The translations under genes were made by a program, and so were the position numbers. Under the pieces are notes generated by a model, which searched no databases, was not told the origin of the DNA, and saw only the letters and a list, made by a program, of their open reading frames with translations. From Pseudomonas sp. LS.1a (GTDB taxonomy: Bacteria > Pseudomonadota > Gammaproteobacteria > Pseudomonadales > Pseudomonadaceae), in the NCBI RefSeq assembly GCF_022533585.1, contig NZ_CP092827.1, forward strand, positions 3,698,001-3,762,000: a DNA stretch of 64,000 nt, in the 5' to 3' direction. Shown in pieces: positions 7,525 through 14,422 of this stretch; within the stretch, counting starts at the first letter, position 1; each line of letters begins with the position of its first letter.

Positions 7525-9737
7525 AAGCAGTCCTCCTTCGGCGCTGGCGGTTGTTGCTCCAGGGCGCTGGTGCGGCCCCAGCCCTCGGGCTTCTGGTACG
7601 CCCAGGGCCGCTTGCCACTCTTCGGAAGCGCGGCGAGCCGTCGACGCCGCCAACCCAGGCGGTGCATGATCGACCCCACACGCATCTGCTCGGGCTTGCC
7701 CCAATGGCCGGGATCCAGGTTGAGCGCCTGACCCAACACCTCGCTCCCGGTGACCGTCTCCCCGGCCTGCGATTCCTCCAGCCATTTGAGGATCGGTCCT
7801 TCCCATTCATCAACCACGAAGCGCTCTTCCTGCTCGGTAGTGAACAGTTCTTCCTCCTCGCGGGTGACCCACCAGATGTCACCGGCCTGGTAGCAGAACA
7901 TGGCCTCGGCCCACAGCTGGTCACGGACCCGGCGCAACGCCTCCAGGTCGACCTTGACGCAGGCGACCGGCCAATAACGCCGATTACCGGTGGCGTCCTT
8001 GAGGTATTCATCTTGGTTGGTGGTGCCCGCGAAAACACACTGGCGTGGCACATCGCTCGTTCTTCGCCCATAGCTTTCGCGGTAGGTGTCGATGGAGGCC
8101 GAGAAGAACTGCTTGGCCTTGGTGCTCTCAGCCTTGTTGAAGCTGTCCAGTTCACCCAGCTCGACGATCCATTTGCCCCGGATCGCCTGGAACGCATCCT
8201 TGTCGCCCAAGGTAAACGGCGTGTCCATGAACCATTCGCCACCAAGGATGCCCAGCGCCGTGGACTTACCCGCGCCCTGCGCACCCTCGAGGATCATCAC
8301 CGCATCCGCTTTGCAGCCCGGCTTCATCACTCGGGCCACCGCCGAGATCATCCAGCGCTTACCGACCTTGGCGCTGTACTCATTGCGGGGCACACCGAAG
8401 ATTTCATGCAGCCAGCGCTCAAGGCGTGGCACGCGATCCCATTCCAGCTTGGCCAGGTAGGTGCAGACAGGATGGAAGGCGTTGTCGTGCGCCACAACAC
8501 TAACAGCCTCGACCACATGCGAGGCCTTGACGCGGAGGCCCTGCTGGGCCAGCCACTTCATTACACGCATATCATCGATGTCGCTCCACTCCCCCGGCAC
8601 GCCACCATAGGGCGCCGCCCGGAGGCGCATGATCTTCGAGCTGAAGGCGTTGTAGCCGATCACCCCGCTCCACCGCTCATCGTTGGCCAGGATCAGCTCG
8701 ACGTTCTGCATGTGGGCAATAAGAGCGCCGCTCTCGGTCCTGGCCAGCATGTCTTTCCAGCCACCAGTAGCGGGGGGCTTGATCACCGCCGCGACCTGCC
8801 GACGAACTGCCTCGAGGCCTTCGGCACAGTGCAGGTCATTGAAGTCAGTCCACTTGGCCTCGCGATCGCCCGAGAAGATCGGGCCGACCACTTGGCCACC
8901 GACCACCACCGCCGCGTTGTTGGCCTTTTCCTCACCGGGGTTCCAGGGCTCACCTGTCGGTCGCTTGGTCTTCCAGTCATCATCGCGGCAGATGATGATG
9001 GACCGACCAGGGAAGCGCTCGCGAATGTGCTTGGCGACTGCCATCAAGTTGCCTGCATCGAAGGAGATCGCCACTGCCTGCGAAGTCGCCATGTGCAGGC
9101 TAGCGCCGGTGGCGTACCCCTCACACACCAGCACCGGCTCGCCGGGCTCAGGGTGGCCGCCGATCATGTGGAACGCCCCCTCCTTCGCCATGCCATGTGG
9201 CCAGTAGGACTTGTCGCGCCCGGTATCCGCTTGGGGCTCGGGATAAATAACTTGCAGGCCGACGATAGCGTTCTGGGCGTTCTGCATGGGGACGAGTACC
9301 GCGCCTGACTTTGGCGCATAGCGGACGCCGAAGCCGACCACCTGCTTGCGATCAAGGTAGGCACTTCGACCCTTTTCCGGCATGCGCTTGAACAGCGCTT
9401 CCGCACGCTTGGCCGCACGACGCGCCGCGTTGGCGGCGACCTCCGCAGCCCGGCGCTTGCCGTCAGCCTGCCGGGCACGCATCACTTCACGCTCTTCCGG
9501 GGTGAGGCCGCGACCGTCGGTTTTTACCTTCTGCGTTTCACCGAGGCGCCAGTCACCGAAGCTGCCGAAGATCAGGGCTTGCCCCTTGGCCGTGAGGTGC
9601 TCATGCAGGACATACCAGCCGTTCTTCTCCTTGCCCTTGTCATCCTTAGTGCGACAGCGGGTCAGTTTGCCGAAGATCAAGGGCTGGTCAGGCTGCAGGC
9701 CGTAGTCGTGCAGTTGGTCGAGTACCTTATCGAGCAT
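7521..9737 (-). CDS. Toprim primase / VapE-type P-loop helicase fusion
   Basis: A 738-residue replication protein. The N-terminal part (about 1-120) is charged and Ala/Arg-rich. A Toprim domain follows, with the glutamate in 'VLVCEGYATG' (about Glu206) and the acidic 'RDDDW' (about 251-255). The C-terminal half is a VapE/DUF5906-type superfamily 3-like ATPase with Walker A 'EGAQGAGKST' (484-493), Walker B-like 'KWIVELGELD' and 'FAGTTNQDEYLKD' (sensor 1 Asn). Such fusions prime and unwind phage DNA. The start overlaps the upstream zinc-finger gene by 11 bases. A non-coding region with repeated GGTGGGAC boxes lies downstream and could be its target (inference). Confidence 0.85.
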   Translation of the reverse strand: MLDKVLDQLHDYGLQPDQPLIFGKLTRCRTKDDKGKEKNGWYVLHEHLTAKGQALIFGSFGDWRLGETQKVKTDGRGLTPEEREVMRARQADGKRRAAEVAANAARRAAKRAEALFKRMPEKGRSAYLDRKQVVGFGVRYAPKSGAVLVPMQNAQNAIVGLQVIYPEPQADTGRDKSYWPHGMAKEGAFHMIGGHPEPGEPVLVCEGYATGASLHMATSQAVAISFDAGNLMAVAKHIRERFPGRSIIICRDDDWKTKRPTGEPWNPGEEKANNAAVVVGGQVVGPIFSGDREAKWTDFNDLHCAEGLEAVRRQVAAVIKPPATGGWKDMLARTESGALIAHMQNVELILANDERWSGVIGYNAFSSKIMRLRAAPYGGVPGEWSDIDDMRVMKWLAQQGLRVKASHVVEAVSVVAHDNAFHPVCTYLAKLEWDRVPRLERWLHEIFGVPRNEYSAKVGKRWMISAVARVMKPGCKADAVMILEGAQGAGKSTALGILGGEWFMDTPFTLGDKDAFQAIRGKWIVELGELDSFNKAESTKAKQFFSASIDTYRESYGRRTSDVPRQCVFAGTTNQDEYLKDATGNRRYWPVACVKVDLEALRRVRDQLWAEAMFCYQAGDIWWVTREEEELFTTEQEERFVVDEWEGPILKWLEESQAGETVTGSEVLGQALNLDPGHWGKPEQMRVGSIMHRLGWRRRRLAALPKSGKRPWAYQKPEGWGRTSALEQQPPAPKEDCF

Positions 9738-9945
9738 GACGAGCCCCTTCCTTCTCGTTCAAGACCTGGCAATCCGTGCAACGCATGCAGCCTGGGGCAG
9801 CTAACCGGCGTGCCTGAGAGATTGGCTCATCACAATCCACGCACTCCTCAAGAGAGACGCGCACGGGGGCAGGCTTGCGGGCTGCCAGCGCCAAGTCCAA
9901 GTGCCACTGGGCGCGATCATTCGCCAAATCAGCAATATCAGCCAC
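9727..9945 (-). CDS. TraR/DksA-type C4 zinc finger protein
   Basis: A 72-residue protein starting with GTG (9943-9945), which overlaps the stop of the CII-like gene by 8 bases; no ATG lies nearby. The C-terminal half has the four-cysteine finger 'CVDCDEPISQARRLAAPGC..C..C' spaced as in TraR/DksA family proteins. The helix before it ('LANDRAQWHLDLALAARK') would reach into the RNA polymerase secondary channel. F-plasmid TraR and phage relatives copy the effect of DksA and ppGpp on host transcription. The same role is likely here. Confidence 0.8.
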   Translation of the reverse strand: MADIADLANDRAQWHLDLALAARKPAPVRVSLEECVDCDEPISQARRLAAPGCMRCTDCQVLNEKEGARHAR

Positions 9946-10456
9946 GACGCGCCCCCCGAGTGGTCTGGTTGACGTATTCGGCACGGCGGTACATGCCGAG
10001 CAAGCCCTGGATGCCCCGGAAGACTTGCTGTTGAATCTCCGCGAGCTCCTGATCGTCGACCTTGCCGTCGCCGATGCTGCGTGCCCAGGTTTCGGACAGA
10101 TTGGCGACCTGGCGGAAGAACGCCGCAAGGCCCATGGTCAGGGTTTCGGGAACGTCATGGCTGTAGGCGCCGGAGAGCTCTTGCCAGATGGTGTCGCCGA
10201 CCAGAGCATGCACCGAGTCGAGGAGCCGCGGATCTTTGGTCAGCTCGAGGATCTCGCCGAATTCCTGGACATTGACAATATGGGTGGGATGGGTGGGGGA
10301 CAGCTTGTGCTGGAGTGTGGTGGCGTTGCGGCCAGTGGTGGCCGCGATGGCAGCAGCACCGCCTGGGTAGTCACGTACAGCATGGTACAGCGCGAGTTCG
10401 AGCGGCAGAACTTCGCGCTTGGCGCGCTCGAGGCAGCTCATTGCGGTTCGGCTCAT
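9938..10456 (-). CDS. Phage CII-type regulatory protein (Phage_CP76 family)
   Basis: A 172-residue protein from ATG at 10454-10456 with AGGA 7 bases upstream; an ATG five codons later (MSCLERAKRE) is possible. The N-terminal half 'HAVRDYPGGAAAIAATTGRNATTLQHKLSP' shows the helix-turn-helix typical of the CII/CP76 family found in Pseudomonas prophages. The C-terminal half is helical ('MGLAAFFRQVANLSETWARSI'). It lies after cro on the same strand, as cII does in lambda, and probably acts in the lysis/lysogeny choice. A 570-base structured region separates it from cro. Confidence 0.8.
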   Translation of the reverse strand: MSRTAMSCLERAKREVLPLELALYHAVRDYPGGAAAIAATTGRNATTLQHKLSPTHPTHIVNVQEFGEILELTKDPRLLDSVHALVGDTIWQELSGAYSHDVPETLTMGLAAFFRQVANLSETWARSIGDGKVDDQELAEIQQQVFRGIQGLLGMYRRAEYVNQTTRGARRG

Positions 10457-10485
10457 GGCATTGTCCTTGTCGGTAGCCAGTGCCT

Positions 10486-11042
10486 GCGGCGTGCAGTGGT
10501 GGTGCATGCACCGCATAGCGGTTGAGAGAGTAAATAGCCGGTTAGCGGAGGCCTATAAGGCCTCGGGCCGGGGCGTCTATCCATCTATTGCCCCAGGCGA
10601 AGCAACCACCTCCCGTGGTGAAGGAGGTGACACCCAGGCTCCCTGCCTGGGCGGTGCGATCAAGGCAAACAGACCTATGTGGTGTGTCCGCATACCTGTC
10701 ACGCGGCCCGGCAGCATCGTGGTGCTATTGCTGGGCTTTGGAGGCGATCACTTGCCTCCGTTCTGGCACATGGCATTACGCCATGAAGGCTGCCAGTGCC
10801 AGCGACGAGCGGTGGTGTTACACTCGCCGTGTGGCTTGAGAGAGTCACTGCCGGTGCAGTCCAAGGACTACACCTATAACGCCGCCCATCTGTGGTGGAG
10901 AAGCGGCTCCTGGCACGCGTGTCAGGATCTACGTGGTCAAGGACAGTTGTTTCGTGGTGTGCGCCACATCCTTGAACGCGGCCCGGTAGCACTGTGGTGG
11001 TACTACCGGGGGAAACGAGGCGGCCTTTAGGCCGCTTTTTTT
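10486..11042 (+). ncRNA. Predicted structured RNA: hairpin array with repeated GTGGTG loops
   Basis: GTGGTG occurs eight times on the + strand: 10496, 10615, 10679, 10719, 10812, 10892, 10954 and 10994. Seven lie in the loop of a hairpin with its own stem. The stems are GTGCA/TGCAC (10491-10511), CACCTCC/GGAGGTG (10607-10629), CAGCA/TGCTG (10712-10733), CGACGAG/CTCGCCG (10803-10829, one mismatch), GCCGC/GCGGC (10881-10907), TCAAGGA/TCCTTGA (10937-10975) and CCCGGTAG/CTACCGGG (10982-11010). Plain hairpins lie between them (10548-10564, 10633-10651, 10740-10759, 10763-10796, 10847-10860, 10908-10927). A strong + strand terminator ends the region. The copies fall in all three reading frames, so they are not a protein repeat. 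The promoter was not found. The strand choice rests on the terminator and on two G-U pairs that work only on +; the mismatch at 10805/10827 would be G-U only on minus. Confidence 0.6.
11020..11042 (+). terminator. Rho-independent terminator, + strand
   Basis: GCGGCCT (11020-11026) and AGGCCGC (11029-11035) form a tight stem followed by seven T residues. There is no T run on the minus strand. It overlaps the 3' end of the minus-strand cro-like gene, so it must serve a + strand transcript coming from 10.5-11.0 kb. Confidence 0.85.
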
Positions 11043-11266
11043 CCGCCTGAACCTTGATCAGGAAGTAGGCGGTAATGCTGCAAAACAGACTCAATCGTTA
11101 CGGCCCCTTGACTCTGCTCAGCTAAAGCGCGCATCAGCGAAACGCTTGGATCTTTGCTGGCGTAGCGAACGTGTATACGAAGGTAGTTAGCCGAGATACC
11201 GCACCGCTCAGCATACGCCCCCATCCCTTCTGTACCGAGTCGATCAATGTACTGTCGAAGTTTCAT
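11027..11266 (-). CDS. Cro/YdaS-like helix-turn-helix regulator
   Basis: A 79-residue protein from ATG at 11264-11266 with AGGAGG 7 bases upstream. 'LRQYIDRLGTEGMGAYAERCGISANYLRIHVRYASKDPS' contains a helix-turn-helix (Ala-Tyr-Ala-Glu-Arg-Cys-Gly-Ile-Ser-Ala-Asn-Tyr-Leu) of the YdaS/Cro type, and the tail is Gly/Lys-rich. It is divergent from the CI-like gene with a perfect palindromic operator between them, the standard place of cro. Its promoter (11287-11315) has this operator in its spacer. Role: turning down the repressor and early genes on induction. Confidence 0.8.
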   Translation of the reverse strand: MKLRQYIDRLGTEGMGAYAERCGISANYLRIHVRYASKDPSVSLMRALAEQSQGAVTIESVLQHYRLLPDQGSGGKKAA

Positions 11267-11286
11267 AGACTGCCTCCTTGCAGCCA

Positions 11287-11315
11287 AAGATAACCTTTAA
11301 GGTTAACTTTTACAA
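11287..11315 (-). promoter_or_regulatory. PR-like promoter with operator TAACCTTTAAGGTTA
   Basis: On the minus strand TTGTAA (11310-11315) and TATCTT (11287-11292) are 17 bases apart and lead into cro. The spacer contains the perfect 7+1+7 palindrome TAACCTTTAAGGTTA (11291-11305). Nearly the same operator sits in the spacer of the + promoter at 13053-13080. A half-site GGTTAAC lies at 11341-11347 in front of the repressor gene. Confidence 0.7.
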
Positions 11316-11366
11316 TACCCAAGAGGACATTCACCTACAGGGTTAACATGTTCAGAATCCTTACCC

Positions 11367-12017
11367 ATGAGAATCTCTGACACGCGACTACAAAACCTAC
11401 GGCGCCTGATGGCTGAACGAAGCCTGCGTCTCGCTCAGCTCGCGGAAAGGCTGGAAAAGGCCCCTGCACAGGTAAGCGCTTTCGCTGGTAGAAACCCGAC
11501 CAAAGGCATTGGTGACCAGATAGCTCGGGAAATTGAAAAGGCATTGGCCCTACCGACAGGCTATTTAGACATCCCCTCGAGGCTGAATAGCGAGCCTACG
11601 AATGCCACCGTTGTTAGCCATACAGGCAGGAAGCTACCGGTTATTGGCTCCATAGCAGCCGGTGCATGGTGCGATAGCGCAGCTCATTTCGACCCCCGCG
11701 AGGCTGAGGAATGGATTGATGCACCAGGCCCAGTCGGCCCACGAGCATTCATCCTGAGGGTGGAAGGCGTGAGCATGGAGCCCAAGTTCATTGAAGGAGA
11801 TAAGGTCGTGATCGATCCTTCTCTCGAGGCGTTGCCTGGACACTTCGTTGCAGCGAAACGATCAAGCGATCAAGCGACGACCTTGAAGCAACTCCGCCAG
11901 GAAGGAAACGAACAATATTTGTATGCGCTGAACCCAGACTGGCCTAATCGAATAATTAAGATGACGGAAGAATGGAGTATATGCGGGCGCGCTCGCTGGA
12001 AAATATCTGACCTTTAA
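11367..12017 (+). CDS. CI/LexA-type phage repressor with S24 autoprotease domain
   Basis: A 216-residue protein. The N-terminal helix-turn-helix region is 'MAERSLRLAQLAERLEKAPAQ' (about 15-35). The C-terminal S24 domain has the Ala98-Gly99 cleavage pair in 'IAAGAW', catalytic Ser136 in 'GVSMEP' and Lys174 in 'TTLKQL'. RecA-stimulated self-cleavage would inactivate it after DNA damage and induce the prophage. It most likely binds the TAACCTT..AGGTTA operators on both sides. It is followed 13 bases later by the AT-rich membrane protein gene and should be transcribed with it. Confidence 0.92.
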   Translation: MRISDTRLQNLRRLMAERSLRLAQLAERLEKAPAQVSAFAGRNPTKGIGDQIAREIEKALALPTGYLDIPSRLNSEPTNATVVSHTGRKLPVIGSIAAGAWCDSAAHFDPREAEEWIDAPGPVGPRAFILRVEGVSMEPKFIEGDKVVIDPSLEALPGHFVAAKRSSDQATTLKQLRQEGNEQYLYALNPDWPNRIIKMTEEWSICGRARWKISDL

Positions 12018-12030
12018 GGAGACTTAGGTC

Positions 12031-13044
12031 TTGCCAGAACAGAACAATGATAAGGATGCAGTTGGGCACGTTCGTAATCCGCTAACAGTGATATCAAGAT
12101 TCGCAGCGCTAGCCGAGATTAGCGGAACGGCTGTCCTACCCTTTATAGAGCCTGAAAATCAAGCTACGTTTATATGGTTCTTGATGCTTTTCCCGGCACT
12201 CTTAGTAATCCTTTTCTTCCTCACCCTAAACTACAACCACAAAACCCTTTATGCGCCGTCCGACTACAAAAACCAGAACCATTTCTTAAGCCTTTTCGGT
12301 ATAGCCTCAACCGACGAACGCCAAAGTAAATTGGAAGCAGAGTTGGATGAAGGGATCGCTGAACCGACGACCGATTCAACCAATCCACTGGACCCTGAAG
12401 GCCCTGTGATGCAGGAGTCCAAGCCCGACGAACCACGATCGGACGGACTGGATGCAGATTTGGGCGACTCTTCCAAGACCCAAGACGGTGAAGGAGTGAA
12501 TCCAGTCAATGCAACCAACGAACCCGCACAGTCTTTAAAATCTATAAGCTTGGACTCGCTTAAAGAAACGCGGAGAAAAAGCCTCAAAAAAAATCTCGAA
12601 CTAATTGAAAACACCGCAATATTTAAGCTCTGCAGAGCCACCAAAATCCAATTTGACAGACATTTAAAAATAGAAACAGGGGATGCCGACAAACCTATAA
12701 TTTTTGATGGTCTATCCATCAGCACAAATCGTATCAATGCCGCAGAGGTCAAATTATTTGATACCGAAAAATTCAGTATCAACCGGCTGATTCCCACTTT
12801 GAGGGAAGCAAGCAGAGCGGCAGAAATTGTGCAGAAGTCGCTTGGAGCAGATTTTGTTTTTCACTTGGTGGTCGTCCTAAGCGAACATATCAATGGACAG
12901 CATGCCGACGCTATCGCATCCAGTATTCAACGAGTCGCCAACGCTTATGGGTTGACGACCAATGTCTACCTCATAGAGACAGCCAACCTCCTGACCACAA
13001 AAGCCAATTTTACGCTTTACACAAGGAATGACCCGAAAGGTTAA
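12031..13044 (+). CDS. Unknown AT-rich membrane protein in the rex position
   Basis: A 337-residue protein starting at TTG (12031) with AAGGAG 10 bases upstream. I do not recognise a family. The N-terminus holds a weakly hydrophobic segment (about 18-40) and a clear membrane helix 'FIWFLMLFPALLVILFFLTL' (about 48-68). A long acidic Pro/Asp/Ser-rich linker (about 100-170) and a soluble mixed alpha/beta domain (about 175-337) follow, with core strands such as 'FHLVVVLSE' and 'VYLIET'. The base composition is clearly more AT-rich than the flanking phage genes, which suggests a separately acquired cargo gene. It is co-oriented with the repressor, so it should be made in the lysogen. Superinfection exclusion or phage defence is a reasonable guess from this position (lambda rexAB), not from sequence. 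Confidence 0.75.
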   Translation: MPEQNNDKDAVGHVRNPLTVISRFAALAEISGTAVLPFIEPENQATFIWFLMLFPALLVILFFLTLNYNHKTLYAPSDYKNQNHFLSLFGIASTDERQSKLEAELDEGIAEPTTDSTNPLDPEGPVMQESKPDEPRSDGLDADLGDSSKTQDGEGVNPVNATNEPAQSLKSISLDSLKETRRKSLKKNLELIENTAIFKLCRATKIQFDRHLKIETGDADKPIIFDGLSISTNRINAAEVKLFDTEKFSINRLIPTLREASRAAEIVQKSLGADFVFHLVVVLSEHINGQHADAIASSIQRVANAYGLTTNVYLIETANLLTTKANFTLYTRNDPKG

Positions 13045-13052
13045 CCAACGCC

Positions 13053-13080
13053 TTGACAAGTTAACCTTTGAGGTTATGAT
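13053..13080 (+). promoter_or_regulatory. PL-like promoter with operator TAACCTTTGAGGTTA
   Basis: TTGACA (13053-13058), a 16-base spacer and TATGAT (13075-13080) make a near-consensus promoter. The operator TAACCTTTGAGGTTA (13062-13076) lies in the spacer and overlaps the -10 box. A further palindrome GGTTAACC sits at 13039-13046. It faces the gene run ending in the integrase, so the repressor should silence that run in the lysogen. Confidence 0.85.
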
Positions 13081-13116
13081 CACCCTCACTCTTCCACCAC
13101 AGAGTGAGGCAACTCC

Positions 13117-13290
13117 ATGCACACCACTGCATCACTGCACGTCCATCCGGCCGCTGCATCTACTGATCTGATTTTCAAAATCCGCCGCCTAGCCCGGCAA
13201 CACGGCTGCGAATTTTCCGCCACCAAGCGCCCCGTGACAGCCCCCACTACCCGCCCAGTGACCCCAGACGATGGGGGGCATGCAGCATGA
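13117..13290 (+). CDS. Small phage protein, first gene after the PL-like promoter
   Basis: A 57-residue frame from ATG 13117 with GAGG 7 bases upstream, ending in an ATGA overlap with the next gene (stop 13288-13290, next start 13287). The middle 'TDLIFKIRRLARQHGCEF' is basic and helical. The rest is Pro/Thr-rich. No family is recognised. The support is the strong promoter just upstream, a good ribosome binding site and translational coupling. Confidence 0.6.
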   Translation: MHTTASLHVHPAAASTDLIFKIRRLARQHGCEFSATKRPVTAPTTRPVTPDDGGHAA

Positions 13291-13598
13291 GCTACGCACT
13301 GAGCCACAACGCTTTCGCCTGCCTCAAGGCGCAGACCAACCTCTCCGGGCAATTCACCCACATCCTCCGCGACGAGGCGAACGGTGCCTGCGCCAAGGCC
13401 ATGCTGCAGACCGAGGTCTATCTCGACCAGCTCGATGTGGTGATCCGCATGGGCTCGACGGTGAACACTCTGACGCTGCCAGCGAACAGCCTCTCCAGTG
13501 CGAGAAAGATCGCAGTCCACCTCGAGGCGATCGCCAATGGGCAGGTTGATACTGCCGCCATGTCTTCGACCGATCAATTGCTGGCTGACGCGGCGTAG
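13287..13598 (+). CDS. Hypothetical phage early protein
   Basis: A 103-residue protein (MSYALSHNAFACLKAQTNLS...) with mostly helical sequence. 'LRDEANGACAKAMLQTEVYLDQLDVVIRMG' and 'SARKIAVHLEAIANGQVDTAA' look like a helical bundle. The function is not recognised. It overlaps the previous gene by 4 bases and is followed 9 bases later by the KilAC-like gene, with a good GGAGG site between. It is part of the PL-like operon. Confidence 0.7.
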   Translation: MSYALSHNAFACLKAQTNLSGQFTHILRDEANGACAKAMLQTEVYLDQLDVVIRMGSTVNTLTLPANSLSSARKIAVHLEAIANGQVDTAAMSSTDQLLADAA

Positions 13599-13607
13599 GA
13601 GGAAACC

Positions 13608-13892
13608 ATGGAACGCAACCTGGCACAAACCGCCAAGCTGTTCGGGATCAGCCGCAACGAACTGATCTGCTTGATGCGCGAGAACGAGCTGCTGACCGAG
13701 CGCAACCTGCCTCGCTACCCCACCCGGGACCGCGAGTATCTGCGTATCAAGGAGGGACAGTGGTTTCACCCGACCTCAGGCATGCAGTACAGCATGTCGA
13801 CCCGCGTAAAACAGGCCGGGATCCCTTGGCTCGCAGAGCGCCTGCAGCTGCAGCTTCCGACACCACCGGAAGACAAGCGTCATGCAGCCTAG
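13608..13892 (+). CDS. KilAC/antirepressor C-domain-like small protein
   Basis: A 94-residue protein with GGAGG 6 bases before the ATG. 'LFGISRNELICLMRENELLT' and 'REYLRIKEGQWFHPTSGMQYSMSTRVKQAGIPWLAERL' match the C-terminal KilAC (ANT) domain of phage antirepressors (start with initiator-like helix-turn-helix, then the YL...G.W....G......V...G..W). The usual N-terminal antirepressor domain is missing. Stand-alone copies are common in early operons and probably bind DNA or partner proteins. The exact role is unknown. Confidence 0.75.
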   Translation: MERNLAQTAKLFGISRNELICLMRENELLTERNLPRYPTRDREYLRIKEGQWFHPTSGMQYSMSTRVKQAGIPWLAERLQLQLPTPPEDKRHAA

Positions 13893-14097
13893 GCAATACG
13901 CGGCCGAGATTCTCCAGCTCAGGACCCGCGCGGAGCGCAACGCAGCACTCCTGCAGGTCCCCAAAGCCTGGCAGAGCCTAGTACGCAAACACTGCGAAAT
14001 CACCTGGAACCACCCGTCACGCCACAAGCTCAGGGAGAGCCCGAAGCCTGATGAGCAATGCAGACCAACTAGCGCTGCGCCTGCCGCACGCACCTGA
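13882..14097 (+). CDS. Small hypothetical phage protein
   Basis: A 71-residue frame that starts 10 bases inside the previous gene and overlaps the next by 47 bases. The N-terminus 'QPRQYAAEILQLRTRAERNAALLQVP' and 'HCEITWNHPSRHK' follow a pattern I associate with small early proteins of Pseudomonas phages (helical, then Trp-His-Pro). The tail after residue 55 lies in the overlap and looks unconstrained. The function is unknown. Confidence 0.5.
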   Translation: MQPRQYAAEILQLRTRAERNAALLQVPKAWQSLVRKHCEITWNHPSRHKLRESPKPDEQCRPTSAAPAART

Positions 14098-14365
14098 TGC
14101 AACGACAGTAGAGCTGCTTTACCGCACCTTTGGCGACGTGCTCATTCCACTCGACAAAGTGCGCGTGCAGTACTTCCGCAATCTCAACGAAGACACCTTT
14201 GCCGAGCAACTGAAGGTCGGCCGGATCTGCTTGCCCGTCACCACGCTGGACAACAGCCAGAAGGCCTTGAAGTTCGCCCATATCCGCCATGTTGCCGCCC
14301 TGATCGACAGCAGGGCCTACCTAGCGGACGAAAAGCAGTCCCGCTCTACCGAGCAAGACAAGTAG
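14051..14365 (+). CDS. PrtN-like pyocin activator family protein
   Basis: A 104-residue protein. 'VELLYRTFGDVLIPLDKVRVQYFRNLNEDTFAEQLKVGRICLPVTTLDNSQKALKFAHIRHVAALIDSR' (read in parts) follows the PrtN pattern: an N-terminal helix, 'G...IPL..V...YF..L....F...L..G.I.LPV' and the C-terminal 'H..D/H.AA.ID'. PrtN activates pyocin genes through P boxes in P. aeruginosa. In prophages such proteins sit in the left early operon near the integrase. Here it may drive late prophage or excision genes (inference). Confidence 0.8.
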   Translation: MSNADQLALRLPHAPDATTVELLYRTFGDVLIPLDKVRVQYFRNLNEDTFAEQLKVGRICLPVTTLDNSQKALKFAHIRHVAALIDSRAYLADEKQSRSTEQDK

Positions 14366-14422
14366 TACCAACACCAGCTAGGGCCGCCACCACCGGCCCG
14401 CACACCACAAGGAGTAAGACCC

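Noticed and set aside
10419..11030. 203-residue open frame on + through the hairpin region
   Set aside because: It has no similarity to any family, its composition follows the hairpins, and the GTGGTG copies occur in all three frames, so it is not a coding repeat.
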